DNA of 60,498 nucleotides from Chrysophaeum taylorii (GCA_029834535.1 JAQMWT010000609.1:1-60498), one strand, 5' to 3'. Positions 44,322-56,192 are shown, counted from the stretch's first letter. Numbers and translations are program-made. Notes: a model not told the origin generated them from the sequence alone.

Positions 44322-45063
44322 TCAGAATTTCATTTCCTGTCGGCGTACGCAGCGTGCTGCGCGACGGATTTGATGTCGTTGGCCCGTTCCTTGTCGACCG
44401 GGCTCGGAGTGCTGCCATAATTCGCGGCGGCGATCGACGTTAGTGGTCGGATACCAAGACGATCGTTTTTTTTGCCCTCGGCGGAGACCACCCGGAGTAG
44501 GCGTCGTTCCCGGTGGCTCCGCGATTGAAAAGTCAGGAACGGGCCTCGACGCGGAAAGTCGAAAACTCAAAAGAACGGAAAGAACGCCGGGCGAGGGGTG
44601 GGCAACACAATTCCAGAACAACAAGCCCGAGGGCTCGACCGTGTGCCGGACGCCCCCTTCGCGCATACGAGGCCACTCAACACGTAATGCACCGAGTCGT
44701 CGTGCATACGCAGGACCGAGCTCCGTTGCGGTTGACCGAGCGCGATTGTCCGCGAGCAAGACGTTGCCGTACGGGTCGTCGAGAACCCGCTGGGTGTCTG
44801 TCGCCAAGAATGCCACGCCCCGGACAGTACGCAGGCAACGGCAGCCCGAAGAGGAAGTTGCCACAACGACTTCCGGCGGGAAGTCGCTGTTCGAGAATGC
44901 CAGAGATGGCGAGGAAGCCACCCAGGCGGTGGAGAGCTAGCGTGTCGTCGGCGCATAGGAAGGACACCACCTTGCGGACGTCACGCGCGGGGAGAGCACG
45001 AAGGTCCACCTCGAGGCGCTCGACGCCAAGAGCCTCGCGTTGTCTCTTCGCGACCCGCTGCAC
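44322..45063 (-). CDS. possible gene fragment of unknown family
   Basis: Two overlapping minus-strand ORFs have protein-like stretches: LRALPARDVRKVVSFLCADD with LALHRLGGF (from 45063), and in another frame LATDTQRVLDDPYGNVLLAD with LGALRVEW (from about 44921). The switch near 44920-44940 could be a 35-nt intron (GTGGCTTCC...GAACAG) or a frameshift, but the reading phase does not fit a simple splice. No family is recognised, though LPARDVRKVVSFL faintly resembles an F-box-like helix. DNA on either side (43790-44320 and 45400-46140) has no supported gene. Confidence 0.25.
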
Positions 45064-45178
45064 CTCTTCCCGTACGGGGCACTGCCCGATGTGTCAATGC
45101 CCGCGCATCGTACTGTCGCGGCCAACGGGCCATCGTCAAGCCTCCCGGCGTCCGCCTGCAAACGGCTCCAAGCGCCAC

Positions 45179-45379
45179 AGAAAGAAAAGAAAAGAAAAGA
45201 AAAGAAAAGAAAAGAAAAGAAAAGAAAAGAAAAGAAAAGAAAAGAAAAGAAAAGAAAAGAAAAGAAAAGAAAAGAAAAGAAAAGAAAAGAAAAGAAAAGA
45301 AAAGAAAAGAAAAGAAAAGAAAAGAAAAGAAAAGAAAAGAAAAGAAAAGAAAAGAAAAGAAAAGAAAAGAAAAGAAAAG
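45179..45379. repeat. (AAAAG)n microsatellite, about 40 copies
   Basis: An uninterrupted 5-bp repeat for about 200 bp. On the minus strand it translates as endless FFSFL, which explains long spurious ORFs at 44937-45514. Confidence 0.95.
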
Positions 45380-46148
45380 CGCGGGCCAGCAAGGACGTTG
45401 GTTGGGACGCCGCAAGGGTCGCGAAGCGCGAACTCGTGTTGGCTGCGTCGTCGTCGAAGGAGTTATTACGCGCCCCAGCAGCAAAGGCGCGAGCGGCTCG
45501 CAGAAGCCGCGCACTGTGCCGGGATTATGGCCGGAGAGCGGCTGAGCATGCGGGGGAGGACCGCACAGGCGGTCCCAGCAAAGGCCGCATCAGCGACATC
45601 GGCACGCGAGCGCATTGATTCCCAGGCCACGCAACCGACTGGGTGGCGTGTCGCAAAAAAAGGGGTCCGCAGCCGCAATATCGCCGGCATTGCCCTGCGC
45701 CGTGTAGTAGGAGTCGAGGGCCGCGGCGTCGAAACGGGTGAGGGCTGCGCGCGGGTACGGCGTGCTGGGTAACGTATTACCTGACAGGGGTCTCCTTTGC
45801 CAAATGCTATGCGCGCGACGGCCGTTCGACTAAACTCCGCCGCTTCCAAGGGAGCTGCTTTGCGGTTCGAATTTTGGGGGAAAAAGTCTTGAAACCCCGA
45901 TGAAAACTTGGGGATCGCTTTTTCTGGCTGCCTAGAGGACGTGGGGAATTATCCTGGGAAACCTGCCGAGCACAAACCCTCTCCCGCGAGCGCGGCGCGC
46001 ACTTTACTCGCGGTGCCCTTGTTCTTCTGCTCGCGACGAACCTCAGCCGATCAGTTATCACTCCGTCCTTGTCCAATTGAAGACGCTCGAAGTTATGCGT
46101 CAAGGTTTGGGGACTTTCGTTCGTTTTACCACACCCCCCAAGACACGC

Positions 46149-46182
46149 GAGAATAGAATAGAATAGAATCGAATCGAATCCC
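46149..46182. repeat. (GAATA)n/(GAATC)n short pentamer array
   Basis: Three to four copies of AGAAT followed by CGAAT copies. It lies about 80 bp before the hAT2 terminus. Confidence 0.85.
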
Positions 46183-46258
46183 TGCCGACAACGCGGAGTC
46201 CGGCTCGACGCGGGTCGCTGCTGCAGCTCAACGACTGGGCAGATTTTAGTAATGAAAG

Positions 46259-49249
46259 CAGCGTTGGGAATTCACTGGGCTCACTTCACTAGGTTCGCTG
46301 AATTTGGTTCACTTCACTTCACTTCACTTCACCGAAATTTTTCGTCCGAAGTCCAATGTTCACTTCACGTTCATTCACTTCGGCTAACGGCCTGACCCTG
46401 ACCCCGTCTGATATGCCAAGTCGAGCCGCACTATACCTGGAGGTGGAGGATAATGTTGATGATGATGAGGAATTTAAACGCGGTGTTAACAGAAGGAGGA
46501 AGTTCACAAGAACGAGCCGATTGCGACGTCGATGTTGTGACGTGGAGCACACCACCCGGCAACAAAAGTGGACGATCAACCAGGTCTTTCCAAGGGGTGG
46601 TGGTGGGACTGCGTGCGTCGACTGAAGGAAAATCATCCTGACCACCGCGTTGACCAGTGGGAAGGCGACGACGCATGTGTGTGTCCGGTGCTGGGAGCGC
46701 CTGAAGGTGACGAGAGACTTCAAGAAATGCACATGGCAGACAGACGACCAAGCCCTCTTGGGGCCGGCCCACTTCAAGGCTGCGCATCCGCAGGAGGAGG
46801 ATTCGACGAGCTGGGACGTGTTGACAGCTCACCAAGAAACAGAAGACAGACCAAGAAAAGGAGGGCGTTTTTTATGACGGCCGTGGGCGTTGTGGCAGCC
46901 TCGAAGGGTAAATCGGATATTACGAGTTACTTCATGGCCATGCCCAGCCAGGCAAAGCACTCTTCCGTGATGCCGTTCTCGGCTTGACACTACGCGTACA
47001 CGTCGCAGCGGATTTCCAAGCGCACCTTTGACGACGAAGATCATCGCAACCTAATTGAGGCGGCGTATTACCGCGGTGGTGGCGGGAAAGGCAAGTGCCC
47101 TCGTTCATGACTCGAAAGGCGCTGTTTGAATGGGTGGACGCTGAATGTCGTTGTTTTGTTGTTCGAATCTTGAAGCATGTCGTTACGGAGTGTTATTTAT
47201 GAAGCGGCTTTCGGCAATCCATTCGCCCAGGTGCTGCATGACGGCGGGACACTCAAGGAAAACTTCAAGCGACAGGCCATTGGCCTATCTTTCATGTGGC
47301 CCGATTGGAGTGGCGTTGAGACGGTGTGCGTGGGCCTTGTTCCAGCTGACGACGGAACCGATTCCGGCACGGCTTCTCTGCTCCGTTCTGTGGTCGCGGA
47401 GCGTGCGGGAGTCGATATCGATTTGGCGGCCGCAACCATTGTTCAAGACCGGGCTACAATTGGCGTCGCCGAAGAATTTTTTGTTGAGGTCGAAGCGTGT
47501 GACATGTGCATGATATCTCAAAAATCTCGGCAGCGGCATGTGGCGACTTGACACGATCCAGAGGCAAGCAGGTGATCAATCCATTCCCAGCTGGCCAGGA
47601 GCTGCTGAACAGTGCCCACGATGGAGCCAAGTACTTTTCTTACGGCACACGTTTGAAGGATCTGCATGCGCTTTTGCCATTACAGCCGGGGAAATCGCCG
47701 AAGCTCAAGCTCGACCTCAATAAGACGAGGTTCCGGGCGCGATACCAACTTATTCGTTCCTTGCTGCGTATGCACCACGTGCTCAAACTATACGCGGCTA
47801 CCAACATTGGACTCCCCTGGACAATCAGTGATGAGCAATGGGTGGCGTTGGCTGAATTCGAGGCGATTTTTGCTATAACGGATGCGGCCGTTGTTTTCGT
47901 GCAACTTGAACGTTTATACCTGGTGGCGTGCGCCGCATTGATCAAGCACAACATGATCGAGTCTCTGCGAGCTGGGACGCTAGAAGAGTCATTGATCTCC
48001 CGAACATAAATAACTACGAAATCCATGCCACGTAAGACTGTCGATGTTGACGACCTCAGCGAGACCGGCAAAGTCTATCTTGAGCGGGCTATTCTCGAAT
48101 GTGAGCGTCGGTGCTGCGGGAATAATGAAAACAACTACGTGCGTCACTTCGACTACGAATTCAACGATCGCGAGCTGATTGCCTTCCTTCTTGACTTTCG
48201 GACTATCAACTGCCGGCGCCTGTCGTCCAATCAGAGAGCTCAGGCCAGGAAGTTGCTCAAGGGAGAAAATGTGATTTACGCACGGACTGCATTCCACCAC
48301 GAAAAGGCAAAGACTTCCTCCGAGTCTGCGCCCCCCTCCGAGCCTGCGCCTGCCCGCAGTCTCTTGGCGGCACTCGACGCACCCGACGCTAGGGACGACG
48401 ACATTAGTGGCGACGTGCCTTCTTTTGCTATGCCTGAGAACCAGATGCCCGATTTCAATGTGGAGTTTGAACAGGTCTTCACTCAATGGATCATCAGGCT
48501 CTCGAGATCGCTCAACTGGAGAGAACATTATCCTGAGCTTGAGAAGAAGGATGAAGTCTCAGCTTCACAGATCTGGCTGCGGTGCTCGACGTGGGAAAGC
48601 TGTATCGACCGCTCACCAAGGAGCAGTATGGGTTCCTTCCGGACATGGCGAGAGCCTCTAAGGGTTCAATTGGTACACATGGCGCGCAGAGCTACTGTGA
48701 GCGCTGCCTGAGCATTTGAAATCTTGTCCTGACCGAGGGAAACACGTTGCTCGGCGCGGACGAGACGGACAAAGTTGCCCTACTGCGCATGAACAAGAAT
48801 TTCATTGCGGCGGCCCGGATTAAGTACAGGGACTTATTAAGTACAGGGACCTCGGACACGAGACCGAGTTTTTCACAAACGCCGAGAGCACCATCCCCGA
48901 GACTCTTTGGAGATGGAGGTTGATGAGGAAGAACCAGACGAAGATACCGAGGTCGTTCACATTGCCTAAAGTAAGAAACACTGAACCCCATCCACCGTAG
49001 CTCCTCCTTCGTCCCGAAACACGAATGAATCTAAGAGCACCAGACCTAGGCAATAGCACGCGGTTGGGACGGAACTGACGGGGCGCGGCAGGGATCGGCG
49101 CTGGCGTTAAAAAAAACAAAGTGGCGATCACTTCACAAAGGTTCACGATGGCCACGTAGGGTGACGTGTTCACTTCAAATCACTTCACCAATATTGCGTG
49201 GCTGGTGAAGTGGTTCACGTTCACTTGCTGAAGTGAATTCCCAACGCTG
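46259..49249 (+). mobile_element. hAT DNA transposon 2 (inverted relative to copy 1), no target-site duplication
   Basis: The ends are CAGCGTTGGGAATTCAC at 46259 and its complement (CAGCGTTGGGAATTCAC reversed) at 49249. It is 2991 bp, about 480 bp longer than copy 1. A (CACTT)n subterminal repeat is at 46300-46335. The 8-bp flanks differ: AATGAAAG on the left, GATAAGAC on the right. The right flank is retroelement sequence whose intact form is visible in the left copy near 1036-1045. The lack of a matching duplication implies a rearrangement after insertion. Confidence 0.8.
46568..48960 (+). pseudogene. hAT transposase remnant, copy 2 (longest version)
   Basis: Plus-strand pieces in order. 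A BED-type zinc finger region (VCVRCWERLKVTRDFKKCTW, about 46675-46740) is followed by a GGTLKENFKRQAIGLSFMW segment (from about 47245). Next is LIRSLLRMHHVLKLYAA with a DEQWVALAEFEAIF helix (about 47750-47870), then an acidic domain (48025-48600) with VEFEQVFTQWI. A hAT C-terminal dimerisation-like region (CERCLSIxNLVLTEGN...LLRMNKNFI, about 48690-48810) ends it. Frames change several times, so it is inactive as read, unless some breaks are short introns. Confidence 0.65.
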
Positions 49250-49499
49250 GATAAGACGGTAAGAGGGGTAAAGTGTTGGAGGACACTTCAGATGTGGGAG
49301 GTGTGGTGACAGAAGCAGCGGGTGCAGCAGCAGCAGCTGGAGCACATGCGGGAACGGGAGAAGGAGCATGGGCAGGAGAAGAAGGAGTCCCCCTCTCGTG
49401 TTCAGTGTCGGTGGACATAGCATTCCCCCTCTGCGCCGCATCATTGGGGGTGCTGTGAACAGAGAAGGGGATGTCGGGTGAAGGTGCGGGTGGAGGATT

Positions 49500-50471
49500 T
49501 TGTTCATAATCAGGAGGGGATTTAGAAATAAGATGAGGAAAAGTCAGTTTAGAGGAAACACGGACTTGGCCGTTCTCAGGATTAAGGACAACATCAGCTA
49601 AATGATTGACATGGGGTGGTGTTAATGAGTTTATAACATTGGCACCACATAAGTAGATGTGAGGACGACATCGAGGTTCATATTTGTGAAATTCGTTGGG
49701 TTCCAAATGCAAGTAACAAACAGAGAAATTCGTTGGGTTCCAAATGCAAGTAACAAACAGAGCCAAAAGGTTTGAGGTAATCTTGTTGGGGAACATTACA
49801 TTGATCCAACAAAACTTGTTGGGGGCTTAGGACTTTATTGTAAATACGTTCGAGGGAAACGTTAGGAAGGAGATTATACGATTGGACAGCATGTATAACA
49901 GCCCACGGGTAGTGTGGGGCCGGATCTGTTAGGGGGTGACCTTTATAGGATACATTAAGCATGTGCAGGAGTCGTGTAGACGCGGCAGTTGCTATATGAC
50001 CAACAGCGGCTTCTACTTCATGATTAAAAACATGTAAGTAAGGGGGGAAAGCAGACATATTAATACCGTGTTCAACACGAAAGGGAGTGGTAACATGTTG
50101 AGATAAGTAAGGTTTAAAAGAATCACAATAAATTTGTTTTAGTTGTACATGAACATAAGTAGAGCAAAAGGTGCGAACAAACTCGAGGGCATTACAAAAT
50201 TCGCTAGAATTGGTGCTACGACAAAAGTACACTAACAAAAATTTAGAAATGAGACACTTAAAGACAATGATATGGCGAAAGGATCCCCATTCCGAGAGGA
50301 CAGATACGTAACCACCATCACATGCCCAGGCTTCACCAGGTTGAAAAATTTTTTCGAATGATGGTTGCTTGGTAAGATGATGTGGATGAGGAAAACGTTT
50401 TTTATGTAAGGTACAATCCACACAGAACTTACGGTAGGGTACATCAGAAGGATGATGTCCCGGACTGGCAA
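49500..50471 (-). pseudogene. integrase domain of the right retroelement
   Basis: The ORF 50421-49678 (247 residues) gives the best view of the catalytic core. GEAWACDGGYVSV holds the first Asp; STNSSEF follows; IYCDSFKPYL holds the second Asp. FNHEVEAAVG holds the Glu about 35 residues later, giving a D-D-35-E spacing. HYPWAVIHAVQSYNLLPN matches the region after the copia integrase core (FWxxAxxxAxYxxN). The zinc-binding half lies upstream in another frame because of a frameshift near 50503. A small duplication (about 49684-49758, EFLCLLLAFG/NEFHKYEP) breaks the 3' part. Confidence 0.7.
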
Positions 50472-50502
50472 TAACCTGAACAGCTTTTATAGCTTTGAAT
50501 CA

Positions 50503-52584
50503 CTAGAGATGTATATTGTGAAAATTGGCAGCACGTCGCCGAGCATCTCGAAACGCGAGGGTGCCTCTGGCATGAATTTTTCTGTCAAAGGGTGCATGTT
50601 TCTCATGTGGCTGTCTTGGAGTTATGAGAGGAATATGGTTGGTTTTTGTAGGAGATGATATATCTGCGGATGAAGTGTTAGAGAGGACGACGTGAGCTAC
50701 TGAATCGAGATGAAAGCGTGGAAGTTCGCGGTTAGAAGCGAGATTATAACAACATGGAAAGATTTTATTAGAAATGTATAACATTGTAATGGAACTCTGG
50801 TGTAATATTAAGGATGTGTCAGTAGGAAATATGTTTGTGAAAAAGGTTGACCTGTAGTTTTTGGTTATTGAAGCAGCGTGATCAGGGTCAAAGGCTGGTG
50901 ATAACGTTAATTTACGCAAGTCATAGACAATCTGACACAAATGTTTATAGATTACATGATAGGTTCCAGCCGGAATAGCATTAGCGATTATGTCACAGCA
51001 TAAATCCGAGGACAAAGACAAAAGAAGATTAATTTGGTACGCTGTAAAATTATTGGCGCGTGCCAATTCGCGAGTTGAGTAATGTCGAATGCGATCGAGC
51101 CGTGGATCGTAAAGGATCATGTTAGCAAACCCACGAATAGTAGGAGTGGGAGTGTATATAGAATGAAGTTTGGCGCCCATCTTCCTATCACTGGATGTGA
51201 TGAAGCCAAGGTATCTGCTTTGAGACAGATGCATGTCACTTAAAGCAAAAAGTTTATCGATGAACTCGAGACGATTTTCCTGAGGGTAAAAAATGAAAGA
51301 ATCGTGAAGCACAGGTGAAGTATAGGAGACCAATGTTTGTACTAGACGACGCGTGTCTTGATTTTCATTATGATGGTGATAGGCTTGACATAACCAAAGA
51401 AAACCGGTAACAGGAGTAAGAGAAGTAGTCTTATCGATTCCTGTATCATGTGTTTGGAAAATGTAGGTTTCACCAAATGCATTTATGTGTGCCTGGTATT
51501 TAGAAGAAGAGTTAGAAACTATGATGTCTCCACCTATGTGTCTTCCACCAGTGATGTAAATGATGGAGGAAGTAGAAGATTTATTTAAGAATAACCTGTG
51601 AGATGGTTGGTTAGACTCGATAGTTGTAATACGAAAGGACACAGGTAATGTGATAGAGTTTGGGAACAAGCGTCCCATAATATTATAGAGGAGCACAAAA
51701 GCCTTGAGTTCAATAGGAGAGCTCATACAAGAGAGGGGCTTTCTTGAATTAGTTAAGAATCCTAAGCGAAAGTTAGAAATGCCCTCCATTTCATCTTGAC
51801 TTGGATGTTCGACTGTTTTGTTTGAGTGCAGACGAAGAAACAGCATGGTTAAAGTTTCGAGCTCAGTAACTGTTAAGCGAACGGATCCTGTGCGACTGAA
51901 GCTGCTGTAAGTTTTGGGTATGGATACAAATGGCATGTCAGAGAAAACCTGCGTCCAAGGTTCGTTGACAATTAACTTGCGACTGATGGAGTTAGCGTGA
52001 TCAGCAATGTCCAGGAAGGAAGTGACTCGTTTATTAGGCCAGGAGAGCAAATCCAGATGACCGGTATTATATTTGCGAGCAACAAGAATCCATCTTTCTC
52101 CGGCTTGATACTCTCCACACAAGTAGCATGGAAATCGATCACATATATCCGCCGTATAGTTCATCGTAGAGAAGATAAGATTAGCAACTCGTATATGATC
52201 TTCATACGATGCAGAGTGTGGTGGCGTCATGTCCATAAAAAGAACGAGGGGCTTTAAAAGCTCAAGTACACTTAGAGCACTTGGAAACAAGGAGTCGTCC
52301 ATATCACGCTCGAAGGTTGAAATGGATCTCCCATTGATTATGTTGCGATTTGTGCATGGGGATGTCAGTTCCACTATATCGGTGTAATATCGTGCACGTT
52401 CAACGTCCGATGCTCGATGGAGATATGTCAGAAACTTGGGTAGGGATGGGAAAACTTCGATGGAATTACCAAAACGTCTTCGTAGCATGTGCGTGAGATT
52501 TTCGTCGCTCTCAACAAGAACTTTAACGTTGATGTTGATTTGCAAGTCATTAGAAGCGCAAGCCAAGAAGGCAGGAGTGGACAT
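50503..52584 (-). CDS. cytosine-C5 DNA methyltransferase-like protein, right copy
   Basis: A 693-residue ORF closely similar to the left copy, with the same motif series: MSTPAFLACASND, VESDEN, TSPCTNRNI (catalytic Cys), LFMDM, YQAGER, TRELARANNF, IANAIPAG. Differences include PCT for PCK, and Asp in LFMDM where the left has Glu. The latter is a potentially damaging change, because the ENV glutamate contacts the cytosine in active enzymes. The ORF stops at 50503 after a frameshift, losing the fused integrase. Its frame is continuous, through TGA at 52669-52671, with the upstream gag-like ORF. Confidence 0.7.
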   Translation of the reverse strand: MSTPAFLACASNDLQININVKVLVESDENLTHMLRRRFGNSIEVFPSLPKFLTYLHRASDVERARYYTDIVELTSPCTNRNIINGRSISTFERDMDDSLFPSALSVLELLKPLVLFMDMTPPHSASYEDHIRVANLIFSTMNYTADICDRFPCYLCGEYQAGERWILVARKYNTGHLDLLSWPNKRVTSFLDIADHANSISRKLIVNEPWTQVFSDMPFVSIPKTYSSFSRTGSVRLTVTELETLTMLFLRLHSNKTVEHPSQDEMEGISNFRLGFLTNSRKPLSCMSSPIELKAFVLLYNIMGRLFPNSITLPVSFRITTIESNQPSHRLFLNKSSTSSIIYITGGRHIGGDIIVSNSSSKYQAHINAFGETYIFQTHDTGIDKTTSLTPVTGFLWLCQAYHHHNENQDTRRLVQTLVSYTSPVLHDSFIFYPQENRLEFIDKLFALSDMHLSQSRYLGFITSSDRKMGAKLHSIYTPTPTIRGFANMILYDPRLDRIRHYSTRELARANNFTAYQINLLLSLSSDLCCDIIANAIPAGTYHVIYKHLCQIVYDLRKLTLSPAFDPDHAASITKNYRSTFFTNIFPTDTSLILHQSSITMLYISNKIFPCCYNLASNRELPRFHLDSVAHVVLSNTSSADISSPTKTNHIPLITPRQPHEKHAPFDRKIHARGTLAFRDARRRAANFHNIHL

Positions 52585-52668
52585 CCCGGAATAAAGTAGA
52601 GTTACAGTAGGTGTTCGTGAACTTGGAGACGTAGTTACCGTATGGAGTAAGCGTGTAGTAACCTTGTG

Positions 52669-53904
52669 TCATACAGGAGGTGAGAAATGCTTGCGTATGT
52701 AAGGCAACTGCGAATGCATTGACTCCAAGATGGTTTTGAGCCACGGGACGTAAATTACACGTTCCAGAAGGTTGGAGTATAGCTTAAGCATTTCGCGTTG
52801 TTCGTTAAAAGCACTTAGTCTGAACTGTAAGGAGCGAAGTTCCATTTTCCGAGCCTTCGCTTGGTGTAGCGAGTAAATTGGGAGAGTAGGCAATGAGTTG
52901 TTTAATCTAAACAAAGTAATCTTGACATTGTCGTCAATTTTACTCTGGATAGATGATTGTCCTTTAAACTCAACCCCATAAAGATGTATACCAAGTTTAT
53001 CTTCTCCCCATTGAGCCATGCTGATGATGTGCAGATCGGGATCGCTATGGTCGTTTTGCTTGGGTAGGAAAAGCGCAACATCTAGCTTTACATATCCCAC
53101 GTTAGGATGCTTTGGGAGAGCGGAGATGACGTTTCTTATTATCATGGCATAAGTGATACTTTGAGTATCAGTAGCAGTCTGGATAATGGGTGACGAGGAC
53201 TCGGGTAGTTTAACGATATGTATTGGATCAGCGTAACGTTTAAAGTTAATCACATGTTGAGAGGCACACGTGTCAGCATATCCTGGCGTAGTCATTAGCG
53301 GTAAATTGTACTCATTGCACAATTTAAGCATTGTTGCATAACAGGCATGTGTAGAGCTTTGACCAAACACGCACTGTGTCATGAAACTTTGCGTTTGTTC
53401 GGAAGGTACTACGACAAGTGTAAAGCCATTGTTTAATTTCGGTAGCAACACAGGGGGATCTGTACCATCCTCATTGTCTTCGTTAGGTTGGTTATTGGGG
53501 AGCTCGGAGTGCGAAGAAATTTCCCGAGCTTGACGACGAACGATGGCATTCTGGGCTTTAGCATTTATGTGCTGCAGTAGTGGTTGAGGAATGTTATCGA
53601 TTTCATCATCTTCGATAGATAGAAAAGTATGAAACATCTTTTCTGTTTCAGCAGTCCCCCTCTGCTCCGCATCACTGGGGGACGCTGCAGGAGCAGAAGT
53701 TTCAGCTTGACACTTTTCTTCTTCGATAACATGAGATTCTTTATCGGCTTCGAAGAGGTTCGAGATGGTGTTGGACATCGTATCAACTCGTGATACGTAT
53801 AGATGAACTTGAGTAGCTTCGTCAGGATCTAGAGACTGTGTCGAAGCTTGGGAAGCGGTTGTCCAAAGGGTACTCAGCAAGCTCTTCATTTCCTCCTGTA
53901 CCAT
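52669..53904 (-). CDS. gag-like C-terminal ORF of the right retroelement
   Basis: 411 residues, the intact equivalent of 4313-5404 plus the adjoining fragment. Features: an N-terminal helical region (EEMKSLLSTLWTTASQ), an acidic stretch with SPSDAEQRG, and a globular C-terminal region with YVKLDVALFLP. It ends at the TGA shared with the left copy. Upstream the same frame meets a private TAG at 53977-53979, where the left copy has TAT (Tyr). No recognised domain; gag by position. Confidence 0.55.
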   Translation of the reverse strand: MVQEEMKSLLSTLWTTASQASTQSLDPDEATQVHLYVSRVDTMSNTISNLFEADKESHVIEEEKCQAETSAPAASPSDAEQRGTAETEKMFHTFLSIEDDEIDNIPQPLLQHINAKAQNAIVRRQAREISSHSELPNNQPNEDNEDGTDPPVLLPKLNNGFTLVVVPSEQTQSFMTQCVFGQSSTHACYATMLKLCNEYNLPLMTTPGYADTCASQHVINFKRYADPIHIVKLPESSSPIIQTATDTQSITYAMIIRNVISALPKHPNVGYVKLDVALFLPKQNDHSDPDLHIISMAQWGEDKLGIHLYGVEFKGQSSIQSKIDDNVKITLFRLNNSLPTLPIYSLHQAKARKMELRSLQFRLSAFNEQREMLKLYSNLLERVIYVPWLKTILESMHSQLPYIRKHFSPPV

Positions 53905-54717
53905 TTTAGAGTCGGTAGAAGGATTAGGATTCGCTTCCTGTAATTTACCAAACAGGTGGCGAAGACGGTCAACTTGCTAAGTAGCCCTGTCCATAAGTGA
54001 CATATTGGAGCGTGAGTTGCGGTTAGAGGACTGTGAGTAGACAGGACGGTCGAAACTGGTGGTGCCTTTGACATTATAATTTGAGGGTGGGCGATAGTAG
54101 GACGTGTCACGAGGTGAAATTTATTGTCGGTGCTTTATCTTTTTTCATTACGAAGCTTACGAGCGTTAAAACCAGACTGTCCAGCAACAGTGGCTAACAA
54201 TGAGTAAGCATTGTTTAGAGAATCATGAGATTGATGAATAGTATCCATCAATAATACCTTCGGTGGCTTGGTAGCGGTAGTACCAGGGATATATGGAATC
54301 CATGATGCGGGTTTATCCAAGCGTCGGTTAGATGAAAACTTTGTCTCATTATATATCTTTAACAAGAACTCCAATAACGGACGAACATCATTGGGATCAA
54401 CTAGCTTTAAATTTTCAGGATCGTGAGTCGAGTTGTTCCCTGAGCGTGTCTCGTAGAGTTTGCACCACTCCAATAGAGACTGAGAATAGCGTTCGTGATC
54501 AGAGGGATTAGCATATAGACGATAGATCTCCTCGTGAGCTTTGAGAGAGATTATGGAATCATTAAATTGAATTGATGCTTCGTCATGGTTCAATTGATTT
54601 GCCTGAGTTTGGAAAGCAAGGAGTTGTTCAACAAATACATGAGCATACCTAACCAACTAACTTCGGACCTCTCCCGGGCATGGGAGCCAGGCTGGGCCGG
54701 TAGTAGCCGGCCCAGGA

Positions 54718-56130
54718 TCACAGAGCAAAAATCACACAGTTGGGGTAGAGGCGAGGGATGAAAGTGCATGGATGGCGAACCGCCACTGCGCGTGGTCTTG
54801 TGCGAGGTCGTGCCACGAGTTGAAGGGGATGTCGCATTTCCGGAGTGCCTTGGCGAGCGACCTCCTGTACGTCATCTGCGGAGCCCCCGGTGGGCGCTTG
54901 GAGCGGACCCAAGACGAGAGCATCTTGCGAGGGAGTCGGGAGAAGGGCATGCGGGCGACGTGACCGGCCCAGCGGAGCTGGCGGCGCGTGACGTAGACGT
55001 CGATGGACTCGAGGCCGAGGCGCCGCAGCAGGATCTCCGTTGAGATGTGGTGGAACCAGGTGTGTCACACGACACATGACGCGGGCGCACTGCGCGTGGA
55101 AACACCGCAGCCGGCGGAACAGGACCTCGGTGAGGCACCACGATTCCGCACCGTGAAGGAGGATGGCCAGGACGAGCGAGACATAGACGAGGCGCTTGGC
55201 GCGAGCAGAGACGGACTTCGAGGCGAAGATGCAGTCCCGCAAGGCACCGAAGGCCTGAGACGCCTTCTTGATCCGCGCGTCGACGTCTGAGTCGTCGCGG
55301 CAGTCGCGCGAGAGGACCGAGCCGAGGTACTTAAACTGGTCGACGACCGGTATGAAGCGGCCGCGCCCGAGCTCGATGTCCGAGAGGTTCGTGTCGTCGA
55401 ACGACTTTGGGTCGCCGTGCAGGTGTGCCGGGCGAGCGACGAACAGCATCTCCGTTTTGGACGCCGCTTTCGTGTGTCGGTTGCCGCAATGCACCTCCAT
55501 GCCCCAGGCGTCGCAGTGTTCGATGAGGCGCGGTGTCTCGCTGGCGGCGATGTGGCGGTCCCAGAAGAGAAAGGCAACGTCGTCGGCGTACGCCGATTCA
55601 TCGAAGGGAAACTCGTCGCCGCGAGCGGACCAACCCCGGTTCGTCATCTGAAAGTCTTTCCGCGTACGGTAGACACACGGGGCGCGGCCATGGCGTCGTC
55701 GAAACGACGTCGTCAGTGCCGCCATGAACAGCACGAACAGGACGGGGCCCAGGACGTCGCCCTGCTTGACGCCGATGATCGAGTCAACCGAGGCGACGAC
55801 ACCGCTGACCGAGAAGTGGACCTGGATTCGGTGGAGGCCCTTGATGACTGCGACGAGCTTCGGCGGGACGCCGAACTTCAGGAGCACCTCCCAGAGAAGC
55901 TCTCGCGGGACGCGGTCGAACGCCTTAACGAAATCGATGAACAGTACCCACGAGTCCTGACCGTGCTCACGCCGCTTCTTCAGCGCTAGCTTGAGCGAGA
56001 AGGTGGCGTCGGACGTACCGCGCTCGGGTCGGAAGCCACATTGGGACTCGTGATCGAGGGCCTCGCAGATGACGTTGAGTCGCGCACGGACGATGTTCGA
56101 AACGATCTTCTGCGCGACCTCGAGCATCAT
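54718..56130 (-). pseudogene. LINE reverse transcriptase (ORF2, 3' part)
   Basis: A 470-residue ORF with all main RT motifs: QCGFRPERGTSDA, LFIDFVKAFDRVPRELLWEVL (first catalytic Asp), GVKQGDVLGPVLFVLF, and YADDVAFLF (catalytic Asp pair). VVDQFKYLGSVLSRD and AKRLVYVSLVLAILLHGAE follow. Near 55060 the frame shifts: the family C-terminal segment (LRWAGHVARMP and RSLAKALRKCDIPFNSWHDL) continues in another frame to about 54735. The type is that of Jockey/CR1/RTE-like elements with a simple C-terminal half and no RNase H visible. It cannot produce full ORF2 as read. Confidence 0.85.
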
Positions 56131-56192
56131 GATCCCGCGGTAGTTGCCCGGCAGGGAGAGGTCCCCCTTCTTGGGGAGAATCCCGAGGAGGC

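Noticed and set aside
44937..45514. Phe/Ser/Leu repeat protein
   Set aside because: It is only the translation of the (AAAAG)n microsatellite.
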